17,872 nucleotides of DNA from NCBI GenBank assembly GCA_900553965.1, contig USFX01000029.1, positions 1 to 17,872 on the forward strand. Direction: 5' to 3'. The stretch is from an uncultured Prevotella sp. (GTDB taxonomy: Bacteria; Bacteroidota; Bacteroidia; Bacteroidales; Bacteroidaceae). Below the pieces are notes generated by a model. The model was not told where the DNA came from. It made no database searches and was given only the letters and a program-made list of their open reading frames with translations. Position numbers and translations under genes: made by a program. Of the stretch, positions 1-8,231 are shown piece by piece. The stretch's first letter is position 1, and each line of letters opens with the position of its first letter.

Positions 1-2
1 GC

Positions 3-1145
3 CGTTGGTGGCGCAGCCGCTTCGCCCACATGGAGACCTATTTCGACGCCTTCCGCATCGACCACGTCCTGGGCTTCTTCCGCATCTGGGAGATTCCGGC
101 CGACGCCGTCCACGGCATTCTCGGCCATTTCTCACCGGCCCTGCCGCTCACTCCGGAGGAGATAGAGTATTTCGGACTCCATTTCCGCCGCGAGTTCATG
201 ACCCGCCCCTTCATCAACGACACGATCATCCATCGGCTCTTCGGCGTCCATGCCCAATATGTCCGCGACACCTATCTCACGCCCCGGGCATACAATCTCT
301 ACGACCTGCGTCCCGAGTATGCCACCCAGCGCAAGGTCGAAGCCGCCTTTGCGGGACTGCGCGACGAGAACAGCCTGTGGATACGCGACGGCCTCTACAA
401 GCTCATCGCCAACGTCCTCTTCCTCGAAGACCCGCGCCGTGAGGGCATGTATCACCCGCGCATCGGCATCTGCGGCGAATCAGTCTTCGACGCCTTGAAC
501 AACGAGGAGAAGGACGCGTTCATGCGGCTCTACAACAACTACTTCTTCCAGCGTCACGACATGTACTGGGGCGCGCAGGCCATGGAGCGCCTTCCGCTCG
601 TGCTTTCCGCGACGCGGATGATGGTCTGTGCCGAAGACCTCGGCATGCTCCCCGCCTGTGTCGAGCCCGTTCTCGACACGCTGCGCATCCAGACGCTCGA
701 AATCCAGACAATGCCGAAGCAGAGCGGCTTCGAGTTTGCCCATCTCGGGGGCTATCCCTACCGCAGCGTGGCCACGTTCGCGACCCACGACATGGCGCCG
801 ATGCGCCTCTGGTGGGCGGAGAGTCCGGAGCGCTCACAGCGCTACTACGTGACCATGCTCCAAAAAGAGGGGCGTGCGCCAGAGCAGCTTCCGGCCCATC
901 TGGCCGAGGAAATCATCGCCCGCCACCTCTACTGCCCCTCCATGCTCTGTCTGCTGTCGCTTCAGGACTGGCTCGCCATGGACAGCTCCCTGCGCCGGCC
1001 GAACCCGCGCGAGGAGCGGATCAACGTGCCGAGCGACTGCTACAACCGCTGGCAGTACCGCATGCACGTCACAATAGAGGCTCTGCTGGAGGCCGACGCT
1101 TACAACCGGAAAATAAGAACAATGATAACAAGAAGCAAACGATGA
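3..1145 (+). CDS. malQ: 4-alpha-glucanotransferase (GH77), C-terminal part, 5' end outside window
   Basis: Amylomaltase of the GH77 family, which transfers alpha-1,4-glucan segments between maltodextrins in the cytoplasm. The reading frame is open from base 3 (RWWRSRFAHMETYF...), so the internal Met at 30 is not the start; about 380 codons are present. The three catalytic positions known for GH77 are all visible: nucleophile Asp in RIDH (codon 60-62), acid/base Glu in CAEDLG (633-635) and the transition-state Asp in ATHD (789-791). The wording around RIDHVLGFFRIWEIP resembles the long plant DPE2/Bacteroidota type, whose N-terminus carries starch-binding CBM20 modules; that part would lie before the window, so this is inference. 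Its TGA overlaps the ATG of the next gene (ATGA), which suggests translational coupling. Nothing in the visible part looks broken. Confidence 0.95.
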   Translation, partial: RWWRSRFAHMETYFDAFRIDHVLGFFRIWEIPADAVHGILGHFSPALPLTPEEIEYFGLHFRREFMTRPFINDTIIHRLFGVHAQYVRDTYLTPRAYNLYDLRPEYATQRKVEAAFAGLRDENSLWIRDGLYKLIANVLFLEDPRREGMYHPRIGICGESVFDALNNEEKDAFMRLYNNYFFQRHDMYWGAQAMERLPLVLSATRMMVCAEDLGMLPACVEPVLDTLRIQTLEIQTMPKQSGFEFAHLGGYPYRSVATFATHDMAPMRLWWAESPERSQRYYVTMLQKEGRAPEQLPAHLAEEIIARHLYCPSMLCLLSLQDWLAMDSSLRRPNPREERINVPSDCYNRWQYRMHVTIEALLEADAYNRKIRTMITRSKR

Positions 1146-1783
1146 AACGATACGACACCTATATCTTTGATCTCGACGGCACGCTGCTGTCGACCCTCGG
1201 CGACCTTGCGGCCAGCACGAACCACGCCCTGCGCCTCTACGGCATGCCGGAACATACGCTTGACGAAGTGCGCTGGATGGTGGGCAACGGTGTGCGCCTG
1301 CTGATAGAGCGCGCCATACCAGGCGGAGCGACGAATCCGCAGTTTGATTCCGTATTCGCCGCGTTCCGCAGCCATTATGTGGAGCACTCCCTTGACACGA
1401 CCCGTCCCTATCGCGGCGTCCCCGAAATGCTCGCCCGGCTGAAGGCCGACGGCCGGCGGATTGCCGTTGTGAGCAACAAGTTTTATGCGGCCACGGAGGA
1501 GCTCTGCCGCCATTTCTTCGGTGATACCGTCGAGGTGGCCATCGGCGAGCGTGAAAACATCCGTCGCAAGCCGGCTCCAGACACCGTCATCGAGGCTCTG
1601 CGCCAGCTTGGCGTCGGACGTGAAGGGGCGGTTTATGTTGGCGACAGCGAGGTTGACGTCGAGACTGCGCGTAACAGCGGTCTGCCCTGTATCAGTGTTC
1701 TGTGGGGCTTCCGCGACCGCGACTTCCTGACGGACCACGGTGCCACGACGTTTGTCACGTCGCCGGAGGAAATTGTGGAGTGA
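1142..1783 (+). CDS. gph: HAD-superfamily phosphatase, phosphoglycolate phosphatase-like
   Basis: A 213-residue haloacid dehalogenase-type hydrolase. Motif I is FDLDGTL with Asp10 (nucleophile) and Asp12 (acid/base). Motif II is VVSNK with Ser111, motif III is the Lys in RRKPAPD (Lys143), and motif IV is VGDSEVD with Asp168 and Asp172 for Mg2+ binding. The helical cap between motifs I and II (about residues 16-85) and the SNK and KPAPD wording fit the phosphoglycolate phosphatase/Gph branch. Substrate specificity cannot be read from sequence, and pyrophosphatase (PpaX-like) or sugar-phosphate phosphatase activity are alternatives. I chose the ATG at 1142 because MKRYDTYIFDLDGT is the expected N-terminus; the same frame is open further upstream only inside malQ. 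The ATG overlaps the malQ stop, so the two are probably co-transcribed. Confidence 0.9.
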   Translation: MKRYDTYIFDLDGTLLSTLGDLAASTNHALRLYGMPEHTLDEVRWMVGNGVRLLIERAIPGGATNPQFDSVFAAFRSHYVEHSLDTTRPYRGVPEMLARLKADGRRIAVVSNKFYAATEELCRHFFGDTVEVAIGERENIRRKPAPDTVIEALRQLGVGREGAVYVGDSEVDVETARNSGLPCISVLWGFRDRDFLTDHGATTFVTSPEEIVE

Positions 1784-1875
1784 TTCGTATTGCATATTTT
1801 GAATTTTTAAATGAAAGAGCCGTGGCTAATCATTAATTTATATACTGCGGGTCGGGAAATCTCGGAACTTTTCGT

Positions 1876-1883
1876 TATATTTG
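1876..1883 (+). promoter_or_regulatory. Putative Bacteroidota -7 promoter element for the DUF2461 gene
   Basis: TATATTTG matches the Bacteroidota -7 consensus TAnnTTTG exactly and lies 24 bases before the ATG at 1908, in an AT-rich gap after the malQ-gph pair. No clear TTTG-like -33 element is found 19-21 bases upstream, so this rests on the -7 box and position alone. Confidence 0.5.
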
Positions 1884-1907
1884 CACGGTATATAATTATG
1901 TTAATAT

Positions 1908-2606
1908 ATGGATTCAGACAGAATATTGAAGTTTTTGCGTGAACTGATGGCGAACAACAACCGTCAGTGGTTTCTTGAACATAAGACGGAATATCAGGCC
2001 GTCAGGGAGAATTTTGAGCGGGGCGTGGCCGAGGCCATCGCACGCATCGCTACGTTTGACGCCTCCGTGGCCCATCTGACGGTGAAGGACTGTACGTACC
2101 GCTTCAACCGTGACACACGTTTCTCGAACGACAAGTCGCCGTATAAGAATCATTTCGGGGCATATATCGCCGCCCATGGAAAGAAGTCGCTGCACGGCGG
2201 CTACTATATCCATCTCGAACCGGGCCACTGTCTTGTGGCTTGCGGTGACTATTGGCTACCGACGAACATTCTCACGGCGTGCCGAAACGAGATAATGGGA
2301 AACATCGATGAATGGCTGCGATGTGTCGAGAGCGAGGAATTCCTGCGCTATTACGGCGCGGACGAGAGTGCCGGATGGGACGACCGTCAGGGTTTCGGAC
2401 TGGAGAAGCTGAAGACATGTCCGTCCGGTTTTCCGCGTGACTATGAGTATATACGCTATCTGCGCATGAAGGACTATTGCTGCTGGCATCAGGTGGACGA
2501 CGGGTTCTTCAACGGCGACGGATGGCTTGACCGGATGGAACAGATGTTCAAGGCCGGCAAGCCGATGCTTGATTTCACGAATTCCGTGATTGACGATTAT
2601 GAATAA
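1908..2606 (+). CDS. DUF2461 family protein (TIGR02453-like)
   Basis: A 232-residue protein that I recognise as DUF2461 by its N-terminal layout: the early FLRELMANNNRQWF segment, the CTYRFNRDTRFSNDKSPYKNHFGAYI block at about residues 62-88, and the HGGYYIHLEPG block that follows. It has no signal peptide or membrane segment, so it is probably cytoplasmic. The biochemical function of this family is not established, and I see no catalytic motif that would assign one. The ATG at 1908 follows an AT-rich region with a -7 type promoter box, and MDSDRILKFL is a plausible N-terminus. It stands alone, with its own promoter signal upstream and a strong hairpin downstream, so it is likely a single-gene transcription unit. 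Confidence 0.9.
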   Translation: MDSDRILKFLRELMANNNRQWFLEHKTEYQAVRENFERGVAEAIARIATFDASVAHLTVKDCTYRFNRDTRFSNDKSPYKNHFGAYIAAHGKKSLHGGYYIHLEPGHCLVACGDYWLPTNILTACRNEIMGNIDEWLRCVESEEFLRYYGADESAGWDDRQGFGLEKLKTCPSGFPRDYEYIRYLRMKDYCCWHQVDDGFFNGDGWLDRMEQMFKAGKPMLDFTNSVIDDYE

Positions 2607-2623
2607 ATATGGGGAAGTTTGGG

Positions 2624-2662
2624 AATACAAAATGAAGCGCATAAGTGTGCTTCATTTGTATT
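2624..2662 (+). terminator. Strong stem-loop after the DUF2461 gene, probable terminator
   Basis: The left arm AATACAAAATGAAGC (2624-2638) and right arm GCTTCATTTGTATT (2649-2662) pair with a single bulged A. The helix extends inward through GCA/TGT to a TAAG loop. It starts 18 bases after the stop codon and is followed by a short T-rich stretch (TTTTGAAATT). The A/T-rich lower stem makes it able to act on either strand, but only the + strand has a gene ending here. Confidence 0.75.
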
Positions 2663-2716
2663 TTGAAATTCTCCTCCGACAACCGATTATTACTACTACA
2701 AATACCTTAGATAGAC

Positions 2717-5700
2717 ATGCTTAGACAACTTATCTTATTTCTGGCAGTAGCAGCGGTAGGTTGCATGAATGCCGTGGAACCGGTGTGGAAGAATCCGGAA
2801 CTTAACCAGCAGAACCGTGAGCCGCGCCGTGCCGGCTATTTTGCATACGAGAGCCGTTCGTTGGCCGACAGGGGCGACAAGAAAGCCTCGTCGCGCTATC
2901 TTTCGATGGAAGGAAAGTGGAAATTCTGTTTTGTGAGAGACCATGCCGACCGGCCGCGCGACTTCTTCAAGCCCGGTTATGACGATTCGTCGTGGACGGA
3001 GTTTCCCGTACCGGGACTGTTCGAGCTGAACGGATATGGCGACCGCATCTACAAGAACGTTGGCTACGCCTGGGCTACGACTTTCAAGAACAATCCGCCT
3101 TATGTCAGCGAGACGGACAACTACACGGGTTCCTACCGCCGAACGTTCGTTCTGCCTGAGAGCTGGAAGGGCAGTGAGGTTTATTTTCATGTCGGTTCGG
3201 CCACAAGCAACCTCATGCTGTGGGTCAACGGAAAATATGTCGGCTATAGTGAGGACTCAAAGGTCGCGGCAGAATTCAACATAACGAAGTATTTACGCCC
3301 AGGCCGTAATCTCATTGCCATGCAGGTCATGCGCTGGTGTGACGGTTCCTATCTCGAAGACCAGGATTTCTGGCGTTTCACGGGCATCGCCCGAGAGGTC
3401 TATCTCTATTCGCGGCCGAAGACCCACATCCGGGACATACGCATTGCGGCAGACCTGACATGTGAAAGCAGTTTCCGGACGGGCGCGCTCAGTGTCGATG
3501 TCGACGTAGAAGGAAAGGATGTCAGTGTTGAAATGGCCGTTGAAGATGCCGCGAAGAGTACTCCGATGGCGGTGGAACCGGCGGCCGGCCGGCAGTCGTG
3601 GCACGGCGGAATGACGTTGGAAGGCGTGAAGCCGTGGACGGCGGAGACACCTCATCTATATACGTTGTATGTCATGTTGCGCCGTGGCGGCGAGACCGTC
3701 GAGGTCGTGAAGCAGCAGGTGGGCTTCCGCCATGTCGAGATTGCCGGCGGACAGCTGCTCGTCAACGGCCGTCCCGTGCTCATCAAGGGTGTTAACCGCC
3801 ACGAGCTTGACCCCGACGGCGGCTATGTCGTGAGCTTGGAGCGCATGGAGGAGGACATACGCATCATGAAACGGCTCAACATTAATGCCGTCCGCACGTG
3901 CCACTATCCGGACGATCCGCGCTGGTATGAGCTGTGCGACCGTTACGGACTCTATGTCACGGCTGAGGCGAACATCGAAAGCCACGGCATGGGCTACGGA
4001 AAGGAGACGCTGGCCAAGCGCCCCGACTATGCTCTTGCGCACATCGAGCGCAACGAGGCCAACGTCATCACGCTGCGCAACCATCCTTCCATCATCGTCT
4101 GGAGTCTTGGCAATGAGGCCGGCTACGGTGAGAACTTTGAACGGGCTTATGACCGTGTGAAGGCGTTGGACGGCAGCCGTCCCGTGCAGTATGAACAGGC
4201 CGGACAGAACGGAAAGACGGATATCTTCTGTCCGATGTATCGCGACTATAAGCGTTGTGAGGAGTATGTCCGCGGGGACAATCCGCGTCCGCTGATACAG
4301 TGTGAGTACGCCCACGCAATGGGCAACTCGATGGGAGGCTTCAAGGAATATTGGGAGCTTATCCGCAAGTACCCTAAATATCAGGGCGGATATATCTGGG
4401 ATTTTGCCGATCAGGGACTTCGTGACAAGAGCCGCCAGACCGGCAGGGAGATTTTCACCTACGGAGGAGACTACGGCCGTTATCCCGCCAGCGACTACAA
4501 CTTCAACTGCAACGGTATCATCGCGCCCGACCGCCGGATGAATCCCCATGCCTACGAGGTGGGATATTATTATCAGAACGCATGGGTGGAGGATAAGGGA
4601 ATCCGTGACGGGCGTTTCGAGGTCTTCAACGAGAATTTCTTCAAGTCGCTCGACGACCTGACTCTGACAGCCACGGTCACGGCGTTTGACACCGGCGCCC
4701 CGTCCCGCTCCGTTTCCATCGACGTCAGCGGCATACAGCCGCAGGGCCGCCGGACCATCGAGAACGCCGGTTTGCGTGACAGCATCGCCGCTCTCGTGAA
4801 GCAATATCCCGACAAGGAGATTGCCGTCAGCTTCAGCTTTGCCCTCCGCGAGGCCGCTCCGCTGATGGACAAGGGACAGGTTGTGGCCCGCCGCCAGCTT
4901 GTCGTTCAGCCGTACAGCTATCCCGCCATCGACATCGCTGCGGACATGAATGGTGCCGCTGTCGACGGCTCCATCGCCGGAAGCGCCGCCGCGAAGACAA
5001 AGAGCGTGAAGACGTCGGGCCGGAAGGGCAGAAGCGCGAAGTCGGTATTCGACGTCCGCGAGACAACCTCATATATCGCCATTACCGCCGCTGGCACGAC
5101 AATGACCGTCGGCCGTCAGTCGGGCTGGATAGACTATCTTGATGTCGACGGCAATCCGATGCTTCTCGACCGCGAACCGCTGACACCCGAGTTCTGGCGC
5201 GCGCCAACCGACAATGACTACGGCGCGCAGTTGCAGCGGAAACAGGCCGTATGGAAGAATCCGCAGATGAAGCTGAAGGACGTGGAATATGGCGTGACGG
5301 ACAGCAGCGCCGTGGTGACAGCATGGTTTGACATGCCGGACGTCAGCGCTCAGCTTGTCATGACATACGTGCTCCTGCCTACCGGCGAGATTGTTGTGCG
5401 CCAGCGGTTCATGGCCGATAAGGAGGCCAAGGTGCCCGATATGTTCCGCTACGGAATGCAGTTGAGGATGCCGAAGAAATATTCACGTATTGAATATTAC
5501 GGCCGCGGGCCTATAGAAAACTATTCGGACCGCAACAGCAGCGAGTTCATCGGAGAGTATGAGAACGACGTGAAAGATGAATATTTCCCGTACATCCGTC
5601 CGCAGGAAAGCGGCAATCACACCGACGTGCGCCGCTTCACGGTGTTCGACCGGGAGTCGGGCAGGGGACTGACGTTCTATTCCATGGCGCCGATGGAGTG

Positions 5701-5932
5701 CAGCGCGCTTCACTATCTCGTTGACGACCTTGACGACGGCATGAAGAAGGAGAAGGCGCACGGCCGCCACAGTGGTGACCTTGTGGAGCGTGACCTCACT
5801 CAGGTTCACATACAGCAACGCCAGACCGGCCTCGCCTGTGTGAACAGCTGGGGTGCCGTGGCGCTCAGAAACTACCGTCTGCTGTATGGTGACCGCGACT
5901 TCACGTTCGTGATAAAGCCGTTCCGTAAGTAA
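2717..5932 (+). CDS. lacZ: Secreted GH2 beta-galactosidase
   Basis: Hydrolyses terminal beta-galactosides; likely periplasmic or surface-exposed. At 1071 residues it is slightly longer than E. coli LacZ (1024). A hydrophobic N-terminus (about residues 1-19, LFLAVAAVGCMNA) looks like a signal peptide; the Cys at 16 is a weak lipobox. The mature start WKNPELNQQNREPRR is typical of long GH2 galactosidases. Order of parts: sugar-binding domain, immunoglobulin-like domain, TIM barrel opening at GVNRHE (358-363), then a C-terminal Bgal_small_N-type domain with EFWRAPTDNDYG. The Mg2+-ligand equivalents Glu421 and His423 (NIESHG), acid/base Glu467 (SLGNEAGYG) and nucleophile Glu530 (QCEYAHAMGN) are all present. 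A Lys/Ser/Ala-rich linker at 752-776 is unusual. The exact beta-linked substrate is not readable from sequence. The secreted phytase-like gene follows after 80 bases and may share its transcript. Confidence 0.93.
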   Translation: MLRQLILFLAVAAVGCMNAVEPVWKNPELNQQNREPRRAGYFAYESRSLADRGDKKASSRYLSMEGKWKFCFVRDHADRPRDFFKPGYDDSSWTEFPVPGLFELNGYGDRIYKNVGYAWATTFKNNPPYVSETDNYTGSYRRTFVLPESWKGSEVYFHVGSATSNLMLWVNGKYVGYSEDSKVAAEFNITKYLRPGRNLIAMQVMRWCDGSYLEDQDFWRFTGIAREVYLYSRPKTHIRDIRIAADLTCESSFRTGALSVDVDVEGKDVSVEMAVEDAAKSTPMAVEPAAGRQSWHGGMTLEGVKPWTAETPHLYTLYVMLRRGGETVEVVKQQVGFRHVEIAGGQLLVNGRPVLIKGVNRHELDPDGGYVVSLERMEEDIRIMKRLNINAVRTCHYPDDPRWYELCDRYGLYVTAEANIESHGMGYGKETLAKRPDYALAHIERNEANVITLRNHPSIIVWSLGNEAGYGENFERAYDRVKALDGSRPVQYEQAGQNGKTDIFCPMYRDYKRCEEYVRGDNPRPLIQCEYAHAMGNSMGGFKEYWELIRKYPKYQGGYIWDFADQGLRDKSRQTGREIFTYGGDYGRYPASDYNFNCNGIIAPDRRMNPHAYEVGYYYQNAWVEDKGIRDGRFEVFNENFFKSLDDLTLTATVTAFDTGAPSRSVSIDVSGIQPQGRRTIENAGLRDSIAALVKQYPDKEIAVSFSFALREAAPLMDKGQVVARRQLVVQPYSYPAIDIAADMNGAAVDGSIAGSAAAKTKSVKTSGRKGRSAKSVFDVRETTSYIAITAAGTTMTVGRQSGWIDYLDVDGNPMLLDREPLTPEFWRAPTDNDYGAQLQRKQAVWKNPQMKLKDVEYGVTDSSAVVTAWFDMPDVSAQLVMTYVLLPTGEIVVRQRFMADKEAKVPDMFRYGMQLRMPKKYSRIEYYGRGPIENYSDRNSSEFIGEYENDVKDEYFPYIRPQESGNHTDVRRFTVFDRESGRGLTFYSMAPMECSALHYLVDDLDDGMKKEKAHGRHSGDLVERDLTQVHIQQRQTGLACVNSWGAVALRNYRLLYGDRDFTFVIKPFRK

Positions 5933-5935
5933 TCC

Positions 5936-6019
5936 GTCGGTGGAATAATTTAATGTCGATGGAATCAATGAATGTTTATGGAATAAATGAACAGTAATCC
6001 GTTGATGAAACAATGAATA
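5936..6019 (+). repeat. Degenerate tandem 19-bp repeats between the GH2 and phytase-like genes
   Basis: Three adjacent 19-base units start at 5936, 5955 and 5974 (for example GTCGATGGAATCAATGAAT), and a fourth diverged copy starts at 6001 after the 8-base insert AGTAATCC. The same AGTAATCCGT string spans the GH2 stop codon (5928-5937) and recurs at 5993-6002. The fourth unit contains the ATG of the next gene. The unit length is not a multiple of three, and the copies are imperfect. Confidence 0.6.
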
Positions 6020-7170
6020 GAAATATCTTTTGCGTATCACTGTTGTCCGTTTGGACATCCGTAATTTCCGCACAGACAGACATCGCCGGCAACGCGTCGG
6101 CGGTGTCTGTGTCTTTTCCGCAGTCAGAAACAATCGTGCCGTCTTCTTCTGATGCCACCTCGCAGTCAGAATCCTCCAAACATCTTTCTTTTACGGTCAA
6201 TCCGCAGCAGCGTTTCCACAAGTCTATACCCCCGGGAAACTATAGCGGCATAACCTATCTTGGCAGCAACCGCTATGCGCTCGTGAGCGACAAGGAGGCT
6301 GAAGACGGCTTCTATATCTTCCGCATAGACATTGATTCCGTTTCCGGAAAGATAACGAATGTCGTGAACGAGGGTTACCGGTCAGCCGGCGTGCCAAACC
6401 GCGATATGGAGGGAATCGCATGGTTCCCCTTGGCGGGCACGGTTTTCGTGAGCGGTGAGAAAGACAACGCTGTCTATGAATATTCCCTTGACGGCCGGCG
6501 CACGGGCCGGCGGCTGAGCATACCGTTAGCATTCGCTTCCGCTACAGGCAATAATGGCTTGGAGTCGCTCACATATAATGCCGCGACCCACCGCTTCTGG
6601 ACGACCACCGAGAGCACTCTGTCCGCCGACGGACCGCAGGCCAACCCGTCTAATCCTGTGCGCAACCGCTTGCGTCTGCAGAGTTTTGACGATTGTCTGC
6701 AGCCAGCGGAACAGTATCTCTACGAAATGGATGAGCCCGCCGTACGCAAGCCAGCGCGCCATTACGCTATGGGTGTGAGTGAATTGTGTGCTCTCGACGA
6801 TGGCCGTCTGCTTGTGCTTGAACGCGAGTTCTTTTCTTCCTCATCAGCCGTTATTCCATACGCCAATGTCTCTTGTAAACTGTATATGGTCAATCCGTCG
6901 GCCGCGCAGCAGCCGGAACAGATGCCCGCACCGCAGTTGCAGTCTGATCTGATGAATACATCGCAACCGGATCAAGTCCTTGAAAAGGAGCTTGTGGCCG
7001 AGTTCCGCACCAAATTGAATCTTCTCCGCCAAAACCTTGCGAATTACGAAGGTATGTGTCTCGGTCCTAAACTCGCCGACGGGAGTCGCTTGTTGATTAT
7101 GGTCAGTGATTCGCAGAACCGCTATAAAGGTATTCTGCGCGATTGGTTCAGGACGGTTGTCGTGAGATGA
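6013..7170 (+). CDS. Secreted esterase-like/phytase-like beta-propeller protein (PF13449 type)
   Basis: A 385-residue exported protein. A signal peptide covers about residues 1-20 (FCVSLLSVWTSVISAQ). Hallmarks of the 'esterase-like activity of phytase' family are present: the YSGITYLGSNRYALVSDKE start of the propeller, NRDMEGIAW, NNGLESLTYN, LLVLEREF, and near the C-terminus NYEGMCLGPKLADGSRLLIMVSD. Acidic residues in these blades could bind metal, but true phytase or esterase activity is not proven for the family. Two low-complexity parts stand out: a Ser/Thr-rich stretch at about 21-58 after the signal peptide, and a Gln/Pro-rich insert at about 294-328. I chose the ATG at 6013 because it directly precedes the signal peptide; a nearby upstream ATG at 6006 stops after three codons. 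No promoter box was found in the 80-base gap, so it is probably co-transcribed with the GH2 gene. Confidence 0.85.
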   Translation: MNRNIFCVSLLSVWTSVISAQTDIAGNASAVSVSFPQSETIVPSSSDATSQSESSKHLSFTVNPQQRFHKSIPPGNYSGITYLGSNRYALVSDKEAEDGFYIFRIDIDSVSGKITNVVNEGYRSAGVPNRDMEGIAWFPLAGTVFVSGEKDNAVYEYSLDGRRTGRRLSIPLAFASATGNNGLESLTYNAATHRFWTTTESTLSADGPQANPSNPVRNRLRLQSFDDCLQPAEQYLYEMDEPAVRKPARHYAMGVSELCALDDGRLLVLEREFFSSSSAVIPYANVSCKLYMVNPSAAQQPEQMPAPQLQSDLMNTSQPDQVLEKELVAEFRTKLNLLRQNLANYEGMCLGPKLADGSRLLIMVSDSQNRYKGILRDWFRTVVVR

Positions 7171-7520
7171 GACAACAAAAAGAGCTACCACGCCATAAAA
7201 CTTAATTACGACACGGCCTCATCATGATAAAGCCCCGGCTTGCGAAAGTCTGGGCTTTGTTTTATGTTTTTACGAAACATATTACAAAAAAGAAGCTGCG
7301 CCTATTTTGATACTGCATCTTCTTAATGCATTTCGTGTAAGTGTATTAAACTATATAAATGTTTAAAGCCGAATGAGTAATTAAAAACAACTATCATCCA
7401 ATTATTTGGGTAGTAATATAGAAGCTTATGTCTCTAACATGCACTATGTATGAACTCATGTGCATTTGGCTTAACTCCCCGAATGGAGCGCAGTGATAAC
7501 TCTATTTAACTCCTTAAAAA
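7171..7520. other. Convergent intergenic region, no gene seen
   Basis: This gap separates the + strand phytase-like gene from the end of the - strand efflux operon. It is AT-rich, holds the terminator at 7229-7275, and otherwise has only short stop-interrupted frames. A weak ATGCAC/GTGCAT inverted repeat with a 15-base loop lies around 7439-7465 and is not convincing as a terminator for the - strand operon. I see no RNA gene here. Confidence 0.6.
7229..7275 (+). terminator. Rho-independent terminator after the phytase-like gene
   Basis: The arms AAAGCCC (7229-7235) and GGGCTTT (7252-7258) enclose an inner CTT-GCGA-AAG hairpin with a GNRA-type loop. The stem is followed by GTTTTATGTTTTT. It sits 58 bases after the stop codon of the + strand gene and is the best terminator in the window. 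Confidence 0.85.
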
Positions 7521-8231
7521 CTATCCCAGCGTATGTCGGTCCAGATACGCCAGAACTTCGTCCTTGTAGCTGTCGGATATTGGGATGTATGTATCGCCGA
7601 AGATGATGCGCAGACGTTCGATGAGCTTGATTTTGTTCATGTGGACGATGTATGAACGGTGTGTGCGCATGAACTCCGGTTGCGGGAGAAAGTCTTCGAG
7701 CTTTTTCATGTTCATGAGCGAGACAATCTTTTCGCCGTTGGCGAGATAGATGCGGACATAGTCCTTGAGTCCCTCGATGTAGAGAATGTCGTCAAGAGGC
7801 ACCCTTATCAGCTTATAGTCGCTCTTGACCAGCATGAAGCGGTCCTGCAGACAGGTCTCGTTGCGACGCACGGCGGTGAACCATTCGAGTGCCTTTGTCG
7901 CGGCCCGGACAAACTCTTCGTAGCTCACCGGCTTCATGAGATAGTCGATGGCGTTGACCTTATAGCCGTCAACGGCATACTGGCTGAAGGCAGTGGTGAA
8001 GATTATCTTTGTCTCCTTGGGCAATATCCGTGCAAATTCCGTACCGCTCAACTCCGGCATCTGAATGTCGAGAAAAATCAGGTCGGCCGGATGTTCACGC
8101 AAATCTTTTATTGCACTGATGGCACTGTTGTAGGTTCCGCTCAGATTGAGGAACGGTGTTTTGGCGGCATAGCTGGCCAAAAGGTCGGCTGCAAGCGGCT
8201 CGTCGTCAATTATTGCACAGTTTAGTGTCAT
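7521..8231 (-). CDS. LytTR-family response regulator
   Basis: A 236-residue DNA-binding response regulator. The N-terminal receiver domain (about 1-120) has acidic pocket residues Asp9/Asp10, phosphoacceptor Asp55 (FLDIQMP), Thr79/Thr80 and Lys100 (MKP). The C-terminal LytTR domain (about 131-234) includes the typical DILYIEGLKDYVRIYL and FMRTHRSYIVHMNKI segments; LytTR proteins bind direct-repeat sites in promoters. It starts inside the 3' end of the kinase gene with a 26-base overlap, so translation is probably coupled, and the upstream kinase is its obvious partner. The start MTLNCAIIDDEP is the standard receiver N-terminus. Being last in the efflux operon, it likely controls the pump genes, but no LytTR site was identified. 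Confidence 0.95.
   Translation of the reverse strand: MTLNCAIIDDEPLAADLLASYAAKTPFLNLSGTYNSAISAIKDLREHPADLIFLDIQMPELSGTEFARILPKETKIIFTTAFSQYAVDGYKVNAIDYLMKPVSYEEFVRAATKALEWFTAVRRNETCLQDRFMLVKSDYKLIRVPLDDILYIEGLKDYVRIYLANGEKIVSLMNMKKLEDFLPQPEFMRTHRSYIVHMNKIKLIERLRIIFGDTYIPISDSYKDEVLAYLDRHTLG

Noticed and set aside
1100..1795. 231-codon - strand frame antisense to the HAD phosphatase
   Set aside because: It mirrors a gene with all four HAD motifs and has no domain of its own.
2659..2665. TATTTTG as -7 box for the GH2 gene
   Set aside because: It is one base short of the TAnnTTTG pattern and lies in the terminator arm, with no supporting -33 box.
3656..4804. 382-codon open frame on the - strand inside the GH2 gene
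   Set aside because: It is fully antisense to an intact, catalytically complete enzyme, has no recognisable motif, and long antisense frames are expected in GC-rich coding sequence.
5953..5997. 14-codon open frame (MSMESMNVYGINEQ) in the 19-bp repeat array as a leader peptide
   Set aside because: It is a by-product of the AT-rich repeats, with no ribosome binding site or attenuator hairpin nearby.
7439..7465. ATGCAC/GTGCAT inverted repeat as terminator of the efflux operon
   Set aside because: A 6-bp stem with a 15-base loop and no T-run on the - strand is too weak to call.
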